From NCBI RefSeq assembly GCF_014646135.1, contig NZ_BMMW01000001.1, positions 1,009,570 to 1,073,569 of the forward strand: a stretch of 64,000 bases of DNA. Reading direction: 5' to 3'. Positions 17,660-26,890 of the stretch are shown here, piece by piece (the stretch's first letter is position 1; every line of letters begins with the position of its first letter). The DNA comes from Nocardia camponoti (GTDB lineage: Bacteria > Actinomycetota > Actinomycetes > Mycobacteriales > Mycobacteriaceae). The notes beneath the pieces were generated by a model, which was given only the letters and a program-made list of their open reading frames with translations, did no database searches and was not told the DNA's origin. A program made the translations under genes and the position numbers.

Positions 17660-19366
17660 TCACCGCTGCAACACCCAGCGGTCCATGTTCCATCCAGTTC
17701 CGGCCTGCGTTGGTCCGGGGATTCCGTTCCGCATGCCGTTGCCGAACGCGATGAGGCGCGGCGTGGCGAACAAGGGGATGCTCGGCAGCTGTGCCCACAG
17801 CAGATTTTCGGCTTCGGTCAGCAGATTCAGCGTCGCGGTCGAGTTGGCCTCACCGGCGAGCTGGTCGGTAATGGCATCGTAGCGAGTGTTGGTGAACCCG
17901 CCGAAATCGAGCCCGCTACCGGCGCGCAACGCGCTGAACGCGGTGGTGTTGGTCGCCGAACCGGCTGGTCCCGGCATCGACCCTTGCCCAGCGAGCACGA
18001 CGTCAACGGCACCTTCGGCCAGCCGCGACGGCGTGAAGTCGGGTGCGCCGGCATCGACAACACCAAAGCCAGCGCCTCGACACGATTCGGCGATCATCGC
18101 GACAGTCTGCGCGCGACGGGCGTCGGGACCCTGGTATCCGATGCGAATCGTCGGCTGACGGGCCCCGGCCGAAGCGAGCGTGGCCGTCGCGGCACCGACA
18201 TCGGCACCAAGGTACTTCTCCCCCGCTCGCGACGCCGGGCCGTAATACAGCGAATCCTGTTGCACCACATGGGCGTTCAACGGTCCAGCGCCGAGCCCGT
18301 TGGGCGGAACCTGACCAGCCTTGCCGAGGGTGTCAAACAGCGCTTGACGCGGCACGCACTGCGCGAACGCGCGTCGCACATCGACAGAGGCGAACACCCC
18401 GCCGGTCGCGAGCACAAGCTGCTCAACGCCACGACTTGCGACGGTGTGCTGGTCGAACCCGTCGAGCTTTAAATTCGCGACCGAACCCGCGCCCAGGTCA
18501 ACAACGCCGAGCGCGTTGTCCTTGGCCTTCGCCGCGTAGTCGGTCCCGCGTTCCCAGACAACGATGCGACTGGTCTTGGGTGGCGCGCCCCACCACTTCT
18601 CGTTCGCGACGAGCACCAAACCGTCTCGCGCACTGAAGGATTCGATGCGGTAGGGCCCCGATGACGGGAACTTGGTGAGGTCGAGGGCGCCGGGCGCGAG
18701 TGCCCAGCCGCCGTTCCAAAAGTCGGCGATGCGACCGAGCACGGCACCGTCGCCCGACTGCAACGCCGTCACCACGTCAGCCACGCCCGCCGCTTTCGCG
18801 ACAACGTGCGCGGGCATCAGTTCAGCAGCGGAAAACAGTGTGCGCCAAGGTAAATAGCGTCGACCGGGTCGGAAGACGACGGTCGCGTCCTTGGACCCCG
18901 GCTGACAATCGATGCGCTCGATGTCGGCGTATCCAGCCGTGCTCGCCGCATCGAAGAATCCGGTCCGCTCGCCGGGCCGCGTGAAGCGACCCGAGCGGGC
19001 GGCCCAGGTGAGGTACAGATCGTCACAGGACGTTTTGACCCCGTCGGAATACACCCCGTCGGCATTGAGCCGATACTGCACGGTTTGGGTCTCGCCCGGC
19101 ACTTCCTTCGCGGTGCCCGCGTCGGTGTCGGCCACTGGCTGACCGTCGGGTCCGGTGTAGAAGAACCCGGTCAGCACCCGGCCGAACACCGCGGTCGCGC
19201 CGCTCGCGGCCCCGACCGTGCTGCCGCCGTTGTAGCTGGCGATCTTGGCGTCGACGGCGTAACCAATCGACGGGACCGCGTTCGTCGTCGAACATCCGAC
19301 GACGAACCCGGCGGCAGTCGCGGCCGTGGCGAGCACGGTGACTAGTCGGATCGTGCGCGTTCGCAT
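17660..19366 (-). CDS. SBP_bac_5-type solute-binding lipoprotein (Rv2585c-like)
   Basis: A 568-residue extracellular lipoprotein with a signal peptide ending in the lipobox FVVGC at about residue 25. The mature part follows the family 5 (peptide/nickel) binding-protein plan: VQYRLNADGVYSDGVKTSCDD near residues 95-115 and DVRRAFAQCVPRQALFD later. No permease or ATPase gene is nearby, so it may serve a transporter encoded elsewhere or have another envelope role. In M. tuberculosis a homologous lipoprotein (Rv2585c) occupies the same place between secF and apt, which supports orthology. Spacing to apt is about 20 bases. Confidence 0.85.
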   Translation of the reverse strand: MRTRTIRLVTVLATAATAAGFVVGCSTTNAVPSIGYAVDAKIASYNGGSTVGAASGATAVFGRVLTGFFYTGPDGQPVADTDAGTAKEVPGETQTVQYRLNADGVYSDGVKTSCDDLYLTWAARSGRFTRPGERTGFFDAASTAGYADIERIDCQPGSKDATVVFRPGRRYLPWRTLFSAAELMPAHVVAKAAGVADVVTALQSGDGAVLGRIADFWNGGWALAPGALDLTKFPSSGPYRIESFSARDGLVLVANEKWWGAPPKTSRIVVWERGTDYAAKAKDNALGVVDLGAGSVANLKLDGFDQHTVASRGVEQLVLATGGVFASVDVRRAFAQCVPRQALFDTLGKAGQVPPNGLGAGPLNAHVVQQDSLYYGPASRAGEKYLGADVGAATATLASAGARQPTIRIGYQGPDARRAQTVAMIAESCRGAGFGVVDAGAPDFTPSRLAEGAVDVVLAGQGSMPGPAGSATNTTAFSALRAGSGLDFGGFTNTRYDAITDQLAGEANSTATLNLLTEAENLLWAQLPSIPLFATPRLIAFGNGMRNGIPGPTQAGTGWNMDRWVLQR

Positions 19367-19390
19367 GAAGAGACCCCTGTGCTCGGTGGG

Positions 19391-20527
19391 TTAGGTGCGC
19401 TTGTGCCGCTTTCCGCTTGGCCGTGCGCCGGGACGAGGCGCGCCCGTGCCAGCACTGGTGCGCGCGGGACGCGCCCCAGCCGACGACTTCACCAGCTCGG
19501 GAGCAGCAGCGCCCGCTTCGCGCTTGGCAAGCACCTTGCGCGTGTGCGCCGCGACCGGACCCCAGCGTTCCTTGATCGAAACCAGGATCGGCACCGCGAG
19601 GAAGATCGACGAGTACGCGCCGACGACCATGCCGACGAGCTGCACGAGCGCGAGGTCCTTGAGCGTGCCAACGCCCAACAGCCACACCGCGATCACCAGC
19701 ATGCCGACGATAGGCAGGATGCCGATGACGGTGGTGTTGATCGAGCGCATCAACGTCTGGTTGGCCGCGAGATTGGCCTGCTCGGCGTAGGTGCGTTTAT
19801 TCAGATACAGCACGCCGCGCGTGTTTTCCTCGACCTTGTCGAAGACGACGACGTTGTCATAGAGCACGTAACCGAGGATCGTCAGCAAACCGATGACCGC
19901 CGCGGGCGTGACCTCGAATCCGACGAGCGAATAGATGCCAGCGGTGACGACGAGGTTGAACAACAGCGACACGATCGCCGCGATTGACATGTCGCGTTCG
20001 AAGCGAATCGCGATGTAGATCATGGTCAACCCGATGAAGACAACAAGCGCGAAGAGCGCCTTCTTCGTGATCTCGCTACCCCAGGTTTCGCTGATCTCGG
20101 CGATCGAAATCGCGTCGCGGTCAACCTGTCCCGCCGAGTTCTTCGGCTGCAACTGCGTGAAAAGCGCATTCTGGAGCTGGTCGGTCTGGGTGGCGTCGAG
20201 CGTGTCCGAGCGGACCTGGATGGTCGCGCTCGCACCCGAACCGACGCGCTGCACGGCGACCGGCCCGTGGCCGAGGGTTTGGGAGTAGATGTCCTCGACC
20301 TGCTGGGTGCTGACGTTGTCGGCGGGCAACTGAATGCGCGACCCACCGGCGAAGTCGATACCGAGGGTGAACCCGCGCACCGCGATGCTCAGCAGCGAGA
20401 TCAGCAGGAACGTCGCCGCCATCGCGTAGAAGAACTTGCGCCGCGACACGATGGGGAAACCACCGGTGCCGGTGTAGAGCCGTTCGAAGAAACTGTGCTC
20501 AGGCGCGTTGGAGTTGGGGTTGGTCAT
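19391..20527 (-). CDS. secF: Protein translocase subunit SecF
   Basis: A 378-residue subunit of SecDF, which uses the proton gradient to help pull proteins through SecYEG. It has the first helix, then the family motif GIDFAGGSRIQL, a periplasmic domain and five further helices with VGFEVTPAAVIGLLTILGYV and YDNVVVFDKVEEN. The ATG at 20527 has AGGAGA upstream and overlaps the secD stop (ATGA), so a longer in-frame extension is excluded. The C-terminus is a Pro/Ala/Arg-rich cytoplasmic tail of about 50 residues, as in mycobacterial SecF. Confidence 0.97.
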   Translation of the reverse strand: MTNPNSNAPEHSFFERLYTGTGGFPIVSRRKFFYAMAATFLLISLLSIAVRGFTLGIDFAGGSRIQLPADNVSTQQVEDIYSQTLGHGPVAVQRVGSGASATIQVRSDTLDATQTDQLQNALFTQLQPKNSAGQVDRDAISIAEISETWGSEITKKALFALVVFIGLTMIYIAIRFERDMSIAAIVSLLFNLVVTAGIYSLVGFEVTPAAVIGLLTILGYVLYDNVVVFDKVEENTRGVLYLNKRTYAEQANLAANQTLMRSINTTVIGILPIVGMLVIAVWLLGVGTLKDLALVQLVGMVVGAYSSIFLAVPILVSIKERWGPVAAHTRKVLAKREAGAAAPELVKSSAGARPARTSAGTGAPRPGARPSGKRHKRT

Positions 20528-22209
20528 CGTGACATCTCCTTGGCGCGTGCTTCCTCGGCGCCGCGTTCGCGAGCGATCTGTTGCACCGCGCCGAGCCCGT
20601 TCACCGACGGTTTCGCCCAGAACGGCGAACGCGAGGCGAGCATCATCAGCGGCGCGGTGACCAGGTAAAGCACGATGACGTCGAGCACGGTGGTGATACC
20701 GAGCGTGAACGCGAAGCCCTTGACCTGACCCGCCGCGAGCACGTACAGCACCACCGAGGCGATAAGGCTGACGGTCTTGCCCGACAGGTTGGTGCGCTGC
20801 GCGCGCTGCCAACCACGTGGGACGGCCGAGCGGAAGCTGCGACCCTCACGCATTTCGTCCTTGATGCGTTCGAAGAACACGACGAACGAGTCGGCGGTCA
20901 GACCGATACCGATGATCAAACCGGCGATACCGGCGAGGTCGAGGGTGAACCCGATCCAGCGCCCAAGCAGCACGATGATGCCGTACACCGCGAATCCGGC
21001 CGCGATGAGCGAGAACCCGGCGAGGAAGCCGAGCATGCGGTAGTAGAGCAGGCAGTACAGCAACACCGCGATCAAGCCGATCAGACCGGCGAGCAGCGCG
21101 GCCTTGAGCGACGACAACCCGAGCGTCGCCGAGACGGTTTCGGCTTCGGACACCTGGAACGACAGCGGCAGCGAACCGTACTTCAACGTGTTCGCGAGCT
21201 CAGTCGCGCTTTCCTTGGTGAAGCTGCCCGAGATCGAGGTACGACCACCGAGCTGCGGACCCTGCTGTACCTGCGGCGCGCTGACGACCTTGGAGTCGAG
21301 CACGAACGCGACGCGCTTGTAGACGTATTCGCCGGTGAGCGCCGCCCACGCGTCAGCACCCGAGGACTTGAACTCAAGGTTCACTTCCTGACGTGCCTGC
21401 TGCGAGTTCAGGCCAGCGGTCGCGTTGGCGATTTCCTGGCCATCGATGCGGCTCGGCCCGAGCAGGAACACCTCGGTGCCGTCCTGGGAGCAGGCAACCA
21501 GCGGCAGTGCCGGGTCGTCGTTACCCCTGAGCGGGTCGGGCTTGGTGCAGTCGAGCGACTGCATCGCCAGCTGCTGGACCGTCTGATCGGTGCTCTGACG
21601 CAGGGCCTTCGCGTCGGCGATCTCCTTGGCCTGCTGCTGAGCGGGGGTGAGATTGCCGTTCCCGGGCGCTGGCGCGGGCGTGGTCGGTGCCTGTGCGGGG
21701 AACACGCGCGACTGCGGGGCGGGCGTCGTCGGCTCGGTCGGCGCCGGGGTTTCCCCCGTCGTCGGCGGGGTCGGCGCGTCGGTTGCCGGGGCGGGTGCGG
21801 GCGCGGTCGGCGCGGCACCACCCGCGGTCGGCTGACCAGCGGCGAGCACCGGGCGAATGTAGAGCTTCGCGGTGGTCGCGAGCGCGCGCGCCTGCTGGCT
21901 GTCGTCGCCTGCGACGGTGATGACGATGTTGTCGCCGTCGATCACAACTTCCGAACTGGAAACACCGAGGCCGTTGACGCGGCTCTCAATGATCGCCTGC
22001 GCCTTCTTGAGGCTGTCTTGGCTCGGTCGGCTGCCATCGGGCGTGCGCGCGGTCAGGGTGACGCGCGTGCCGCCCTGGAGGTCGATGCCAAGCTTGGGTG
22101 TCGGCGAATGATCACCGGTGAAGAACACCAGGGCGTAGATCACGGCCAGCAGCGCGGCGTAAACGCCGAGCAGCCGGTACGGATGCGCCGATCCTTTCGA
22201 AGGTGGCAC
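20524..22209 (-). CDS. secD: Protein translocase subunit SecD
   Basis: A 561-residue subunit partnered with SecF. Near the N-terminus is GIDLQGGTRVTL, followed by the P1 periplasmic domain and a C-terminal block of five helices (LAGIAGLIIGIGLTADSFVV, FFERIKDEMREG). A Pro/Thr/Ala-rich insertion of about 60 residues (around 135-195) interrupts the periplasmic part, as in several mycolata; it is probably an unstructured loop. The gene starts about 100 bases after yajC and overlaps secF by four bases, so all three are one operon. Confidence 0.97.
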   Translation of the reverse strand: MPPSKGSAHPYRLLGVYAALLAVIYALVFFTGDHSPTPKLGIDLQGGTRVTLTARTPDGSRPSQDSLKKAQAIIESRVNGLGVSSSEVVIDGDNIVITVAGDDSQQARALATTAKLYIRPVLAAGQPTAGGAAPTAPAPAPATDAPTPPTTGETPAPTEPTTPAPQSRVFPAQAPTTPAPAPGNGNLTPAQQQAKEIADAKALRQSTDQTVQQLAMQSLDCTKPDPLRGNDDPALPLVACSQDGTEVFLLGPSRIDGQEIANATAGLNSQQARQEVNLEFKSSGADAWAALTGEYVYKRVAFVLDSKVVSAPQVQQGPQLGGRTSISGSFTKESATELANTLKYGSLPLSFQVSEAETVSATLGLSSLKAALLAGLIGLIAVLLYCLLYYRMLGFLAGFSLIAAGFAVYGIIVLLGRWIGFTLDLAGIAGLIIGIGLTADSFVVFFERIKDEMREGRSFRSAVPRGWQRAQRTNLSGKTVSLIASVVLYVLAAGQVKGFAFTLGITTVLDVIVLYLVTAPLMMLASRSPFWAKPSVNGLGAVQQIARERGAEEARAKEMSR

Positions 22210-22310
22210 AGCAGGTCATCTCCTAGGCGGAAGTCGAGGTTGAAACGAATGGGCACAGCGGTGCCCGGTCGGCCCCACAAACCGCGGGACCGACGGGTAA
22301 ACGTGGGAAT

Positions 22311-22670
22311 TTAGTCTTTGCTGAGCCGCGTCGCGGTCTGGTCGGCCGACTCATCGACGGGAGCGGCGTCGTCAGCGGTGTCCGCGACGGCGGCATCTTC
22401 GCTGGTGGTCGCGGTGTCGTCGACGCGCACCTCACGGATGGCCGCGCGCAGCCACGTGGTGACAACGTCTTCGGCGATCTCAAGATCAACGGTGGTGTCG
22501 TCGAGATCGACAACGGTGCCGTAGAGGCCCGACGTGGTGATGACCGGGTCGCCCACCTTCAGGTTCTCCTGCAGGGCGGTCACTTTCTCCGATTCCCGCT
22601 TCTGTTTGCGGATACCGAAGAACATCGGCACGAGCAGCGCCAGGATAAGCAGCGGAAACAGGAAGTCCAT
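22311..22670 (-). CDS. yajC: Preprotein translocase accessory protein YajC
   Basis: A 119-residue single-helix membrane protein (helix about residues 2-20, then QKRESEKV). The cytoplasmic motif LKVGDPVITTSGLYGTVVDL is the YajC family signature. YajC associates with SecDF. The acidic Asp/Ala-rich C-terminus of about 35 residues is longer than in enterobacteria but usual for actinobacteria. It begins the secDF operon and is divergent from the DivIVA-repeat gene, so the 188 bases between them should carry promoters for both. Confidence 0.95.
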   Translation of the reverse strand: MDFLFPLLILALLVPMFFGIRKQKRESEKVTALQENLKVGDPVITTSGLYGTVVDLDDTTVDLEIAEDVVTTWLRAAIREVRVDDTATTSEDAAVADTADDAAPVDESADQTATRLSKD

Positions 22671-22858
22671 CGTCGAAGTCAGTCCCTAGTGGAGTGGGTG
22701 GGCGTGCGGGTACGCCTGACAGTCTGCCAGTAGTTGACATTGTTGCCACAGCGGCCACCGATCTGCCTGCTCAAGGGCCCTCCCTGACAGGTGTAACGCC
22801 GGTAACATCTTTCTGGGCGCATCGAAGGCGTTCATACGAGGGAAGAAGTACTGACACA

Positions 22859-23437
22859 ATGACGACCGTGACGCCCGACGATGTGAGCCGCACCCACTTC
22901 GCCATGCCGAACCTGGGTCATCGCGGCTATCACGCAGACGAAGTCGACGCCTTTCTTGAGTTGGTGTCGGCCACTCTCGACGGTCAGGGTGCGCTGACCG
23001 CCGACGATATTCGCCATGTCCATTTCGGCGCGCCGCGTTTTGGCGGCCGTGGATATCAGGCCGACCAGGTCGACGACTTCCTCGACCGGGTCCGCACCGA
23101 GCTTGAGCATCGGCAAAAGGGCGGCCGACCAGTGCCCGCCGCGCGCGTCGACGACGACGTCACCCAAATGCTCACCCCCGACGATGTGCATCGCATGCGC
23201 TTCACCCAGTCGGCGGTTGGTCGTCGCGGGTATCACGAGGAAGAGGTCGACGCGTTTCTCGATTTAGTCGCCGCGACGCTCGCGCACAACGGGCCGGGCA
23301 GCCTCACCGTCGCTGACGTGCGCGGCGTGCGGTTCAACGACACCCGTCTCGGCACGCGTGGCTACGCGCGCGAGGAGGTCGACGCGTTCATCGACCTTGT
23401 TGTCACCGCGCTTGAGCACGCCGAGCGGTCAGCGTAG
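22859..23437 (+). CDS. Small protein built of four tandem DivIVA-type repeats
   Basis: A 192-residue protein made almost wholly of four copies of a DivIVA N-terminal-like motif, at about residues 3-41, 45-82, 102-140 and 149-188. Each reads roughly L-T-x-D-D-V-x-x-x-x-F-x(5)-G-x-RGY-x-x-x-E-VDAFL-x-x-V. DivIVA and Wag31 use a single copy to sense membrane curvature and then a long coiled coil to polymerise; here no coiled coil is present. The ATG at 22859 is preceded by GGGAAGAA. It could be a soluble adaptor or competitor for polar DivIVA assemblies (inference). It is divergent from yajC and converges on the GtrA gene. Confidence 0.85.
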   Translation: MTTVTPDDVSRTHFAMPNLGHRGYHADEVDAFLELVSATLDGQGALTADDIRHVHFGAPRFGGRGYQADQVDDFLDRVRTELEHRQKGGRPVPAARVDDDVTQMLTPDDVHRMRFTQSAVGRRGYHEEEVDAFLDLVAATLAHNGPGSLTVADVRGVRFNDTRLGTRGYAREEVDAFIDLVVTALEHAERSA

Positions 23438-23453
23438 GAAAATTAACGTCGAA

Positions 23454-23966
23454 TTAGCCTTGGATGGAATGCAATTCGGCTTCGCGCAGGTCGTGGGGGA
23501 AAACAAACCGGCGGAAAGCCCAGAACCGGAACGCCATCGCTAACAGCACGCCAAGGATCTGGCCGCTGATGAAGTTGGCGACGGCCTGGGTCACCGGTGC
23601 GACGTCGGGTACGCGCAGGTCAAGGGCATAAAGTGAGATCGCTTGCGGGATCATCGTCACGCCGATACCCAGCGCGCTGATCGCGAAGAACAGCGCCGCT
23701 TCGTGACTGCGCGCGCGTCCGCCGCGCGTGTTGAACGACCATTCCCGGTTGAGAATGTAGGAGGCGATGGTCGCGATCAGGGCACCGAGAAGCCTTGCGG
23801 TGAGCGGCTTTTCGCCAAGAACGGTCAGTTTTACCGCGTAGACGACGCCGGTATCGATGAACCAGGTGATCGCGCCGACGACGGCGAATTTCAGCAGTTC
23901 ACGGTGCGTGAGAAGCCGGGCACGCAGCGGTTCGGGAATTCGCCGCACGATCGCATCAATAGCCAC
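23454..23966 (-). CDS. GtrA-family membrane protein
   Basis: A 170-residue protein with four hydrophobic helices and the GtrA signatures LLKFAVVGAITWFIDTGVVY at the start and FRFWAFRRFVF near the end. GtrA-type proteins are thought to flip polyprenyl-linked sugars; in mycolata they contribute to cell-wall arabinogalactan or lipid glycosylation. It lies alone on the minus strand between the DivIVA-repeat gene, with which it converges 16 bases apart, and ruvB. No glycosyltransferase is adjacent, so the specific sugar is unknown. Confidence 0.88.
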   Translation of the reverse strand: MAIDAIVRRIPEPLRARLLTHRELLKFAVVGAITWFIDTGVVYAVKLTVLGEKPLTARLLGALIATIASYILNREWSFNTRGGRARSHEAALFFAISALGIGVTMIPQAISLYALDLRVPDVAPVTQAVANFISGQILGVLLAMAFRFWAFRRFVFPHDLREAELHSIQG

Positions 23967-24007
23967 GACAAAACAGTAATGGACTCAACGGTCGCGCGCC
24001 TGGCGGG

Positions 24008-25090
24008 CTAATCGATAACGTCGACGCCCGGATGTGGTTCGCGCCCACGCACTTCGATCGTGCCAATCACCAGGTCAGGGGGCGGAACGAGGCCAAGGTG
24101 CTCCCATGCGGCTGCCGTCGCGACCCGGCCGCGCGGCGTTCGCGCGACCAGCCCGGCGCGCACGAGGAACGGTTCACAGACCTCTTCGACGGTGGCCGCT
24201 TCCTCGCCGACGGCGACCGCCAACGTCGAAACCCCAACGGGCCCACCGCCAAACGAACGGACAAGCGCGCCGAGGACCGCGCGGTCGAGGCGGTCAAGGC
24301 CGAGTACGTCGACGTCGTAGACCTCAAGCGCGGCGCAGGCGATGTCTCGGGTGATGAAGCCGTCGGCACGGACTTCGGCGAAGTCGCGGACGCGGCGCAG
24401 CAGGCGGTTGGCGATACGGGGCGTGCCGCGCGAACGGCCTGCGACCTCGGCGGCCGCGTCGTAGTCGATCGCGACGCCGAGAATGCGCGCGGACCGTTGC
24501 AGGATCGCGAGTAGTTCGTCGGGTTCGTAGAAATCCATGTGGCCGGTGAAGCCGAAGCGGTCGCGCAAGGGGCCGGTGAGCGCGCCCGATCGCGTTGTCG
24601 CGCCGACCAGCGTGAACGGGGCGATGTCGAGCGGAATCGACGTGGCGCCGGGGCCTTTGCCGACGACAACGTCGACGCGGAAGTCTTCCATCGCCAGGTA
24701 CAGCATTTCTTCGGCGGGGCGGGCCATGCGGTGGATTTCGTCGATGAATAAGACGTCGCCTTCGACCAGGTTCGACAGCATCGCGGCCAAGTCGCCGGCG
24801 CGTTCGAGTGCCGGGCCTGAGGTGATGCGCAGGGCGGTGCCGAGTTCGGTCGCGATGATCATCGCCATGCTGGTTTTGCCCAGGCCAGGTGGCCCGGACA
24901 GTAGTACGTGGTCGGGCGTCGCGCCTCGCCTGCGCGCGCCGCGTAGGACCAGCGCGAGTTGTTCGCGGACGCGTGGTTGGCCAATGAACTCGTCGAGCGA
25001 GGTGGGGCGAAGACCCGGTTCGACGTCGGTGTCGGCGACCAAAGGCGTTGCGGCCAGCGCTGATTCGTCTGGGTCGAAGAATTCCGTCAT
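24008..25090 (-). CDS. ruvB: Holliday junction branch migration helicase RuvB
   Basis: A 360-residue AAA+ ATPase that drives branch migration of Holliday junctions with RuvA. Visible are [14 protein letters not shown], Walker [10 protein letters not shown], Walker [10 protein letters not shown], the sensor region [21 protein letters not shown] and a C-terminal winged-helix domain ending near RGREPHPG. The length matches the family. It follows ruvA by six bases, so ruvC, ruvA and ruvB are one operon, as in mycobacteria. Confidence 0.98.
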   Translation of the reverse strand: MTEFFDPDESALAATPLVADTDVEPGLRPTSLDEFIGQPRVREQLALVLRGARRRGATPDHVLLSGPPGLGKTSMAMIIATELGTALRITSGPALERAGDLAAMLSNLVEGDVLFIDEIHRMARPAEEMLYLAMEDFRVDVVVGKGPGATSIPLDIAPFTLVGATTRSGALTGPLRDRFGFTGHMDFYEPDELLAILQRSARILGVAIDYDAAAEVAGRSRGTPRIANRLLRRVRDFAEVRADGFITRDIACAALEVYDVDVLGLDRLDRAVLGALVRSFGGGPVGVSTLAVAVGEEAATVEEVCEPFLVRAGLVARTPRGRVATAAAWEHLGLVPPPDLVIGTIEVRGREPHPGVDVID

Positions 25091-25096
25091 CGGGCG

Positions 25097-25696
25097 CTAC
25101 CGGTTCTTCCCGAGGAGACCGAGTGCGGAACGCAACGCTGACGAGGTGGTGGCGAGCGGGCTTTCGGCGAGCACCGAGTCGACGGCTTGTTCGGCGTGTT
25201 TGAGCGGAAAGCCAAGGCCGACAAGGGCTTCGGTGACTTGTTCACGGACGGGCGTCGCGGTGGTTTGCGCGCCGGGCGCACCGGTGGGGACGGGAACGGC
25301 GTTGACCTTGTCGCGCAGTTCAACGCACATGCGTTCCGCACCGCGCTTGCCGATGCCGGGAACGCGAGTGAGCGCGCTGATGTTGCTCTCCGCCAACGCT
25401 TTTCGCAACGCTTCCGGTTCGAGCACGGCGAGCACCGCCATCGCGAGGCGCGGGCCGACGCCCGAGACGGTCTGGAGCAGGCCGAACAGGTCGCGGGCTT
25501 CGGTGTCGGCAAAACCGTAGAGCGTCATGGAGTCTTCGCGCACGATCATCGATGTGAACAGGCGCGCTTGGTCCCCGCGATGCAGGCCCGACAGGGTGGC
25601 GGGGGTGACGTTGAGTCGGTAGCCGATGCCCGCTGCCTCGATCACGACATGGTCGAGTGCGATTTCGAGCACCTCACCGCGCACTGACGCGATCAC
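25097..25696 (-). CDS. ruvA: Holliday junction DNA-binding protein RuvA
   Basis: A 199-residue protein whose tetramer holds the four-way junction and loads RuvB. Domain I is the OB fold ([12 protein letters not shown] onwards), domain II has two helix-hairpin-helix motifs ([13 protein letters not shown] and [12 protein letters not shown]) and domain III is the mobile C-terminus that contacts RuvB. GTG 25696 overlaps the ruvC stop (GTGA); a longer in-frame extension of 36 codons lies inside ruvC and is Arg/Ser-rich noise. Confidence 0.97.
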   Translation of the reverse strand: MIASVRGEVLEIALDHVVIEAAGIGYRLNVTPATLSGLHRGDQARLFTSMIVREDSMTLYGFADTEARDLFGLLQTVSGVGPRLAMAVLAVLEPEALRKALAESNISALTRVPGIGKRGAERMCVELRDKVNAVPVPTGAPGAQTTATPVREQVTEALVGLGFPLKHAEQAVDSVLAESPLATTSSALRSALGLLGKNR

Positions 25697-26262
25697 GGGC
25701 GCACCACCTTCCGCTGTTGAGCTAGGCGCGCCTCGTACCGGCGCTTCACCTCTTCGGCTTGAGCTTGGGCCGCGGCCATCCGGTCGATGAGCGGCGCGCG
25801 CCAAGAATGACAGATCGCGAGAGCGAGCGCGTCGGCCGCGTCGGCGGGTTTCGGCGGGGCGTCGAGCCCGAGAATACGGGTGACCATGGCGGTGACCTGG
25901 GCTTTGTCGGCCGAACCATTGCCGGTGACAGCGGCTTTCACTTCGCTTGGCGTGTGAAAAACCACCTTGATCCCCCGCCGGGCCGCCGCGACCGCGATCA
26001 CGCCACCGGCTTGCGCGGTCCCCATCGCGGTACTCACGTTGTGCTGGGCGAACACGCGCTCAATAGCGACCGCTTCGGGCTGATGCCGTTCCATCCACGC
26101 TTCAGCGGCATCAGCAACGGCCATGAGCCGCAGCGCAAGATCGCTTTCGAGCGGCGTACGGACCACAGTGACAGCAACCGGAACAACTTTCCTGCCCGGC
26201 CCACTGTCAACAACACTGAGCCCGCACCGGGTGAGCCCGGGATCAACCCCCATCACCCGCAC
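25693..26262 (-). CDS. ruvC: Holliday junction resolvase RuvC
   Basis: A 189-residue endonuclease that cuts Holliday junctions symmetrically. The RNase H-like fold carries the acidic metal ligands: Asp7 in [11 protein letters not shown], Glu in VAIERVF and two Asp in [28 protein letters not shown] forms the DNA-contact segment. It begins the ruvCAB operon and ends in a GTGA overlap with ruvA. The ATG at 26262 is the only good start; a basic tail of about 30 residues follows the core. Confidence 0.97.
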   Translation of the reverse strand: MRVMGVDPGLTRCGLSVVDSGPGRKVVPVAVTVVRTPLESDLALRLMAVADAAEAWMERHQPEAVAIERVFAQHNVSTAMGTAQAGGVIAVAAARRGIKVVFHTPSEVKAAVTGNGSADKAQVTAMVTRILGLDAPPKPADAADALALAICHSWRAPLIDRMAAAQAQAEEVKRRYEARLAQQRKVVRP

Positions 26263-26343
26263 GGGCTCACCTTCCGATCGAAACGAACAGTTGTTCGAGA
26301 GTCTAGGCCATCCGCCGCCGCACCCGACACAACGAAACGCCTT

Positions 26344-26655
26344 TTACCCCCGCTCCCCCCAGACCAGCCATTTCGCGGCGACCGCCGCCGGCAGGTCGAC
26401 CCCTTGGTCGCGCGCGAGCAGCAAGGTCTGGCACAACACGTCGGCAAGTTCGTCCCGCACGTCGGCAGCTAGCTCATCAGCGGACTTTCCGCGCGCACGG
26501 CCCTGCCCGGTGCTAGCGAGGAACGCTTGCGTCAACTCCCCGACCTCTTCGTGGAGCTTGAGCAGAAACCACGTTGCGTCGCGGGTGATGGAGTTTTTGG
26601 CGGCATAACCAGCGGAGATCTTTTCGACCTGCTCGGCAAGTTCAGACAGTTCCAT
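26344..26655 (-). CDS. MazG-like nucleotide pyrophosphohydrolase
   Basis: A 103-residue all-helical protein with the MazG/dUTPase-superfamily metal motifs LHEEVGELTQAF and VRDELADVLCQTLLL, that is E-x-x-E and E-x-x-D. Such small proteins hydrolyse NTPs or modified nucleotides as house-cleaning enzymes. I took the ATG at 26655 because the family begins with a helix like MELSELAEQVEKI; the longer frame to 26811 is Arg/Cys-rich and runs into the duplicated yebC fragment. It lies between ruvC and the left end of the 13-kb island. Confidence 0.75.
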   Translation of the reverse strand: MELSELAEQVEKISAGYAAKNSITRDATWFLLKLHEEVGELTQAFLASTGQGRARGKSADELAADVRDELADVLCQTLLLARDQGVDLPAAVAAKWLVWGERG

Positions 26656-26701
26656 TGGGCCACAATAGGTTTGCGGCGCCCCATCGCGCACTGTCGGCCG
26701 T

Positions 26702-26790
26702 TCACTCGCCACCGTCCGCGCGGCACACGCGCACTCGCTCCAGCAATCCCTGCGGCAGCCCGGCCTGGTCGGCGAGGTCGCCATCGTTAC
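26702..26790 (-). pseudogene. Possible 3' gene remnant
   Basis: A minus-strand frame ending in TGA at 26702-26704 reads NDGDLADQAGLPQGLLERVR and then VCRADGGE. It has balanced amino-acid content and strong G/C at third codon positions, unlike the other frames, but no start or upstream continuation because the yebC-like repeat and terminator begin at about 26835. It could be the end of a gene cut off when the island arrived. I cannot identify the family. Confidence 0.25.
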
Positions 26791-26801
26791 ACGGTCATGC
26801 G

Positions 26802-26835
26802 AAAGCACCACCCTAGATTTCTAGGGCGGCGCTTT
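26802..26835 (-). terminator. Terminator at the left end of the island
   Basis: Arms at 26802-26817 and 26820-26835 pair over 16 bp with two mismatches and a two-base loop, giving a very stable hairpin ending in GCTTTC on the minus strand. It lies 56 bases beyond the stop of the solute-binding protein gene at 26891. Its arms resemble those of the terminator at 39970-40001 (AAGCACC and GGGCGG shared), so the two are probably copies of one original yebC terminator. Confidence 0.75.
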
Positions 26836-26863
26836 CCGCAGCGACCTCGTCGGAGATGTCGAC
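26834..26863. repeat. Left copy of the yebC 3'-end direct repeat (island boundary)
   Basis: Thirty bases that match 40031-40060 at 29 positions, in the same orientation. The right copy encodes [10 protein letters not shown], the last part of YebC; the left copy on the minus strand encodes the same residues, followed by SAALEI and a stop. The pair brackets the transporter/amidohydrolase region and looks like the two ends of an integration or duplication event. Confidence 0.75.
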
Positions 26864-26890
26864 TCAAGCGGATCTGGTCTCGTGCCTCGC

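Noticed and set aside
20581..22314. A 577-codon plus-strand frame opposite secD
   Set aside because: It is the antisense of secD, extremely Arg/Gly/Glu/His-rich and without domain signatures; third-position GC bias in this high-GC genome keeps such shadows open.
22734..22739. TTGACA as a -35 box for the DivIVA-repeat gene
   Set aside because: No acceptable -10 lies 16-19 bases downstream; TAACAT at 22803 is too far away.
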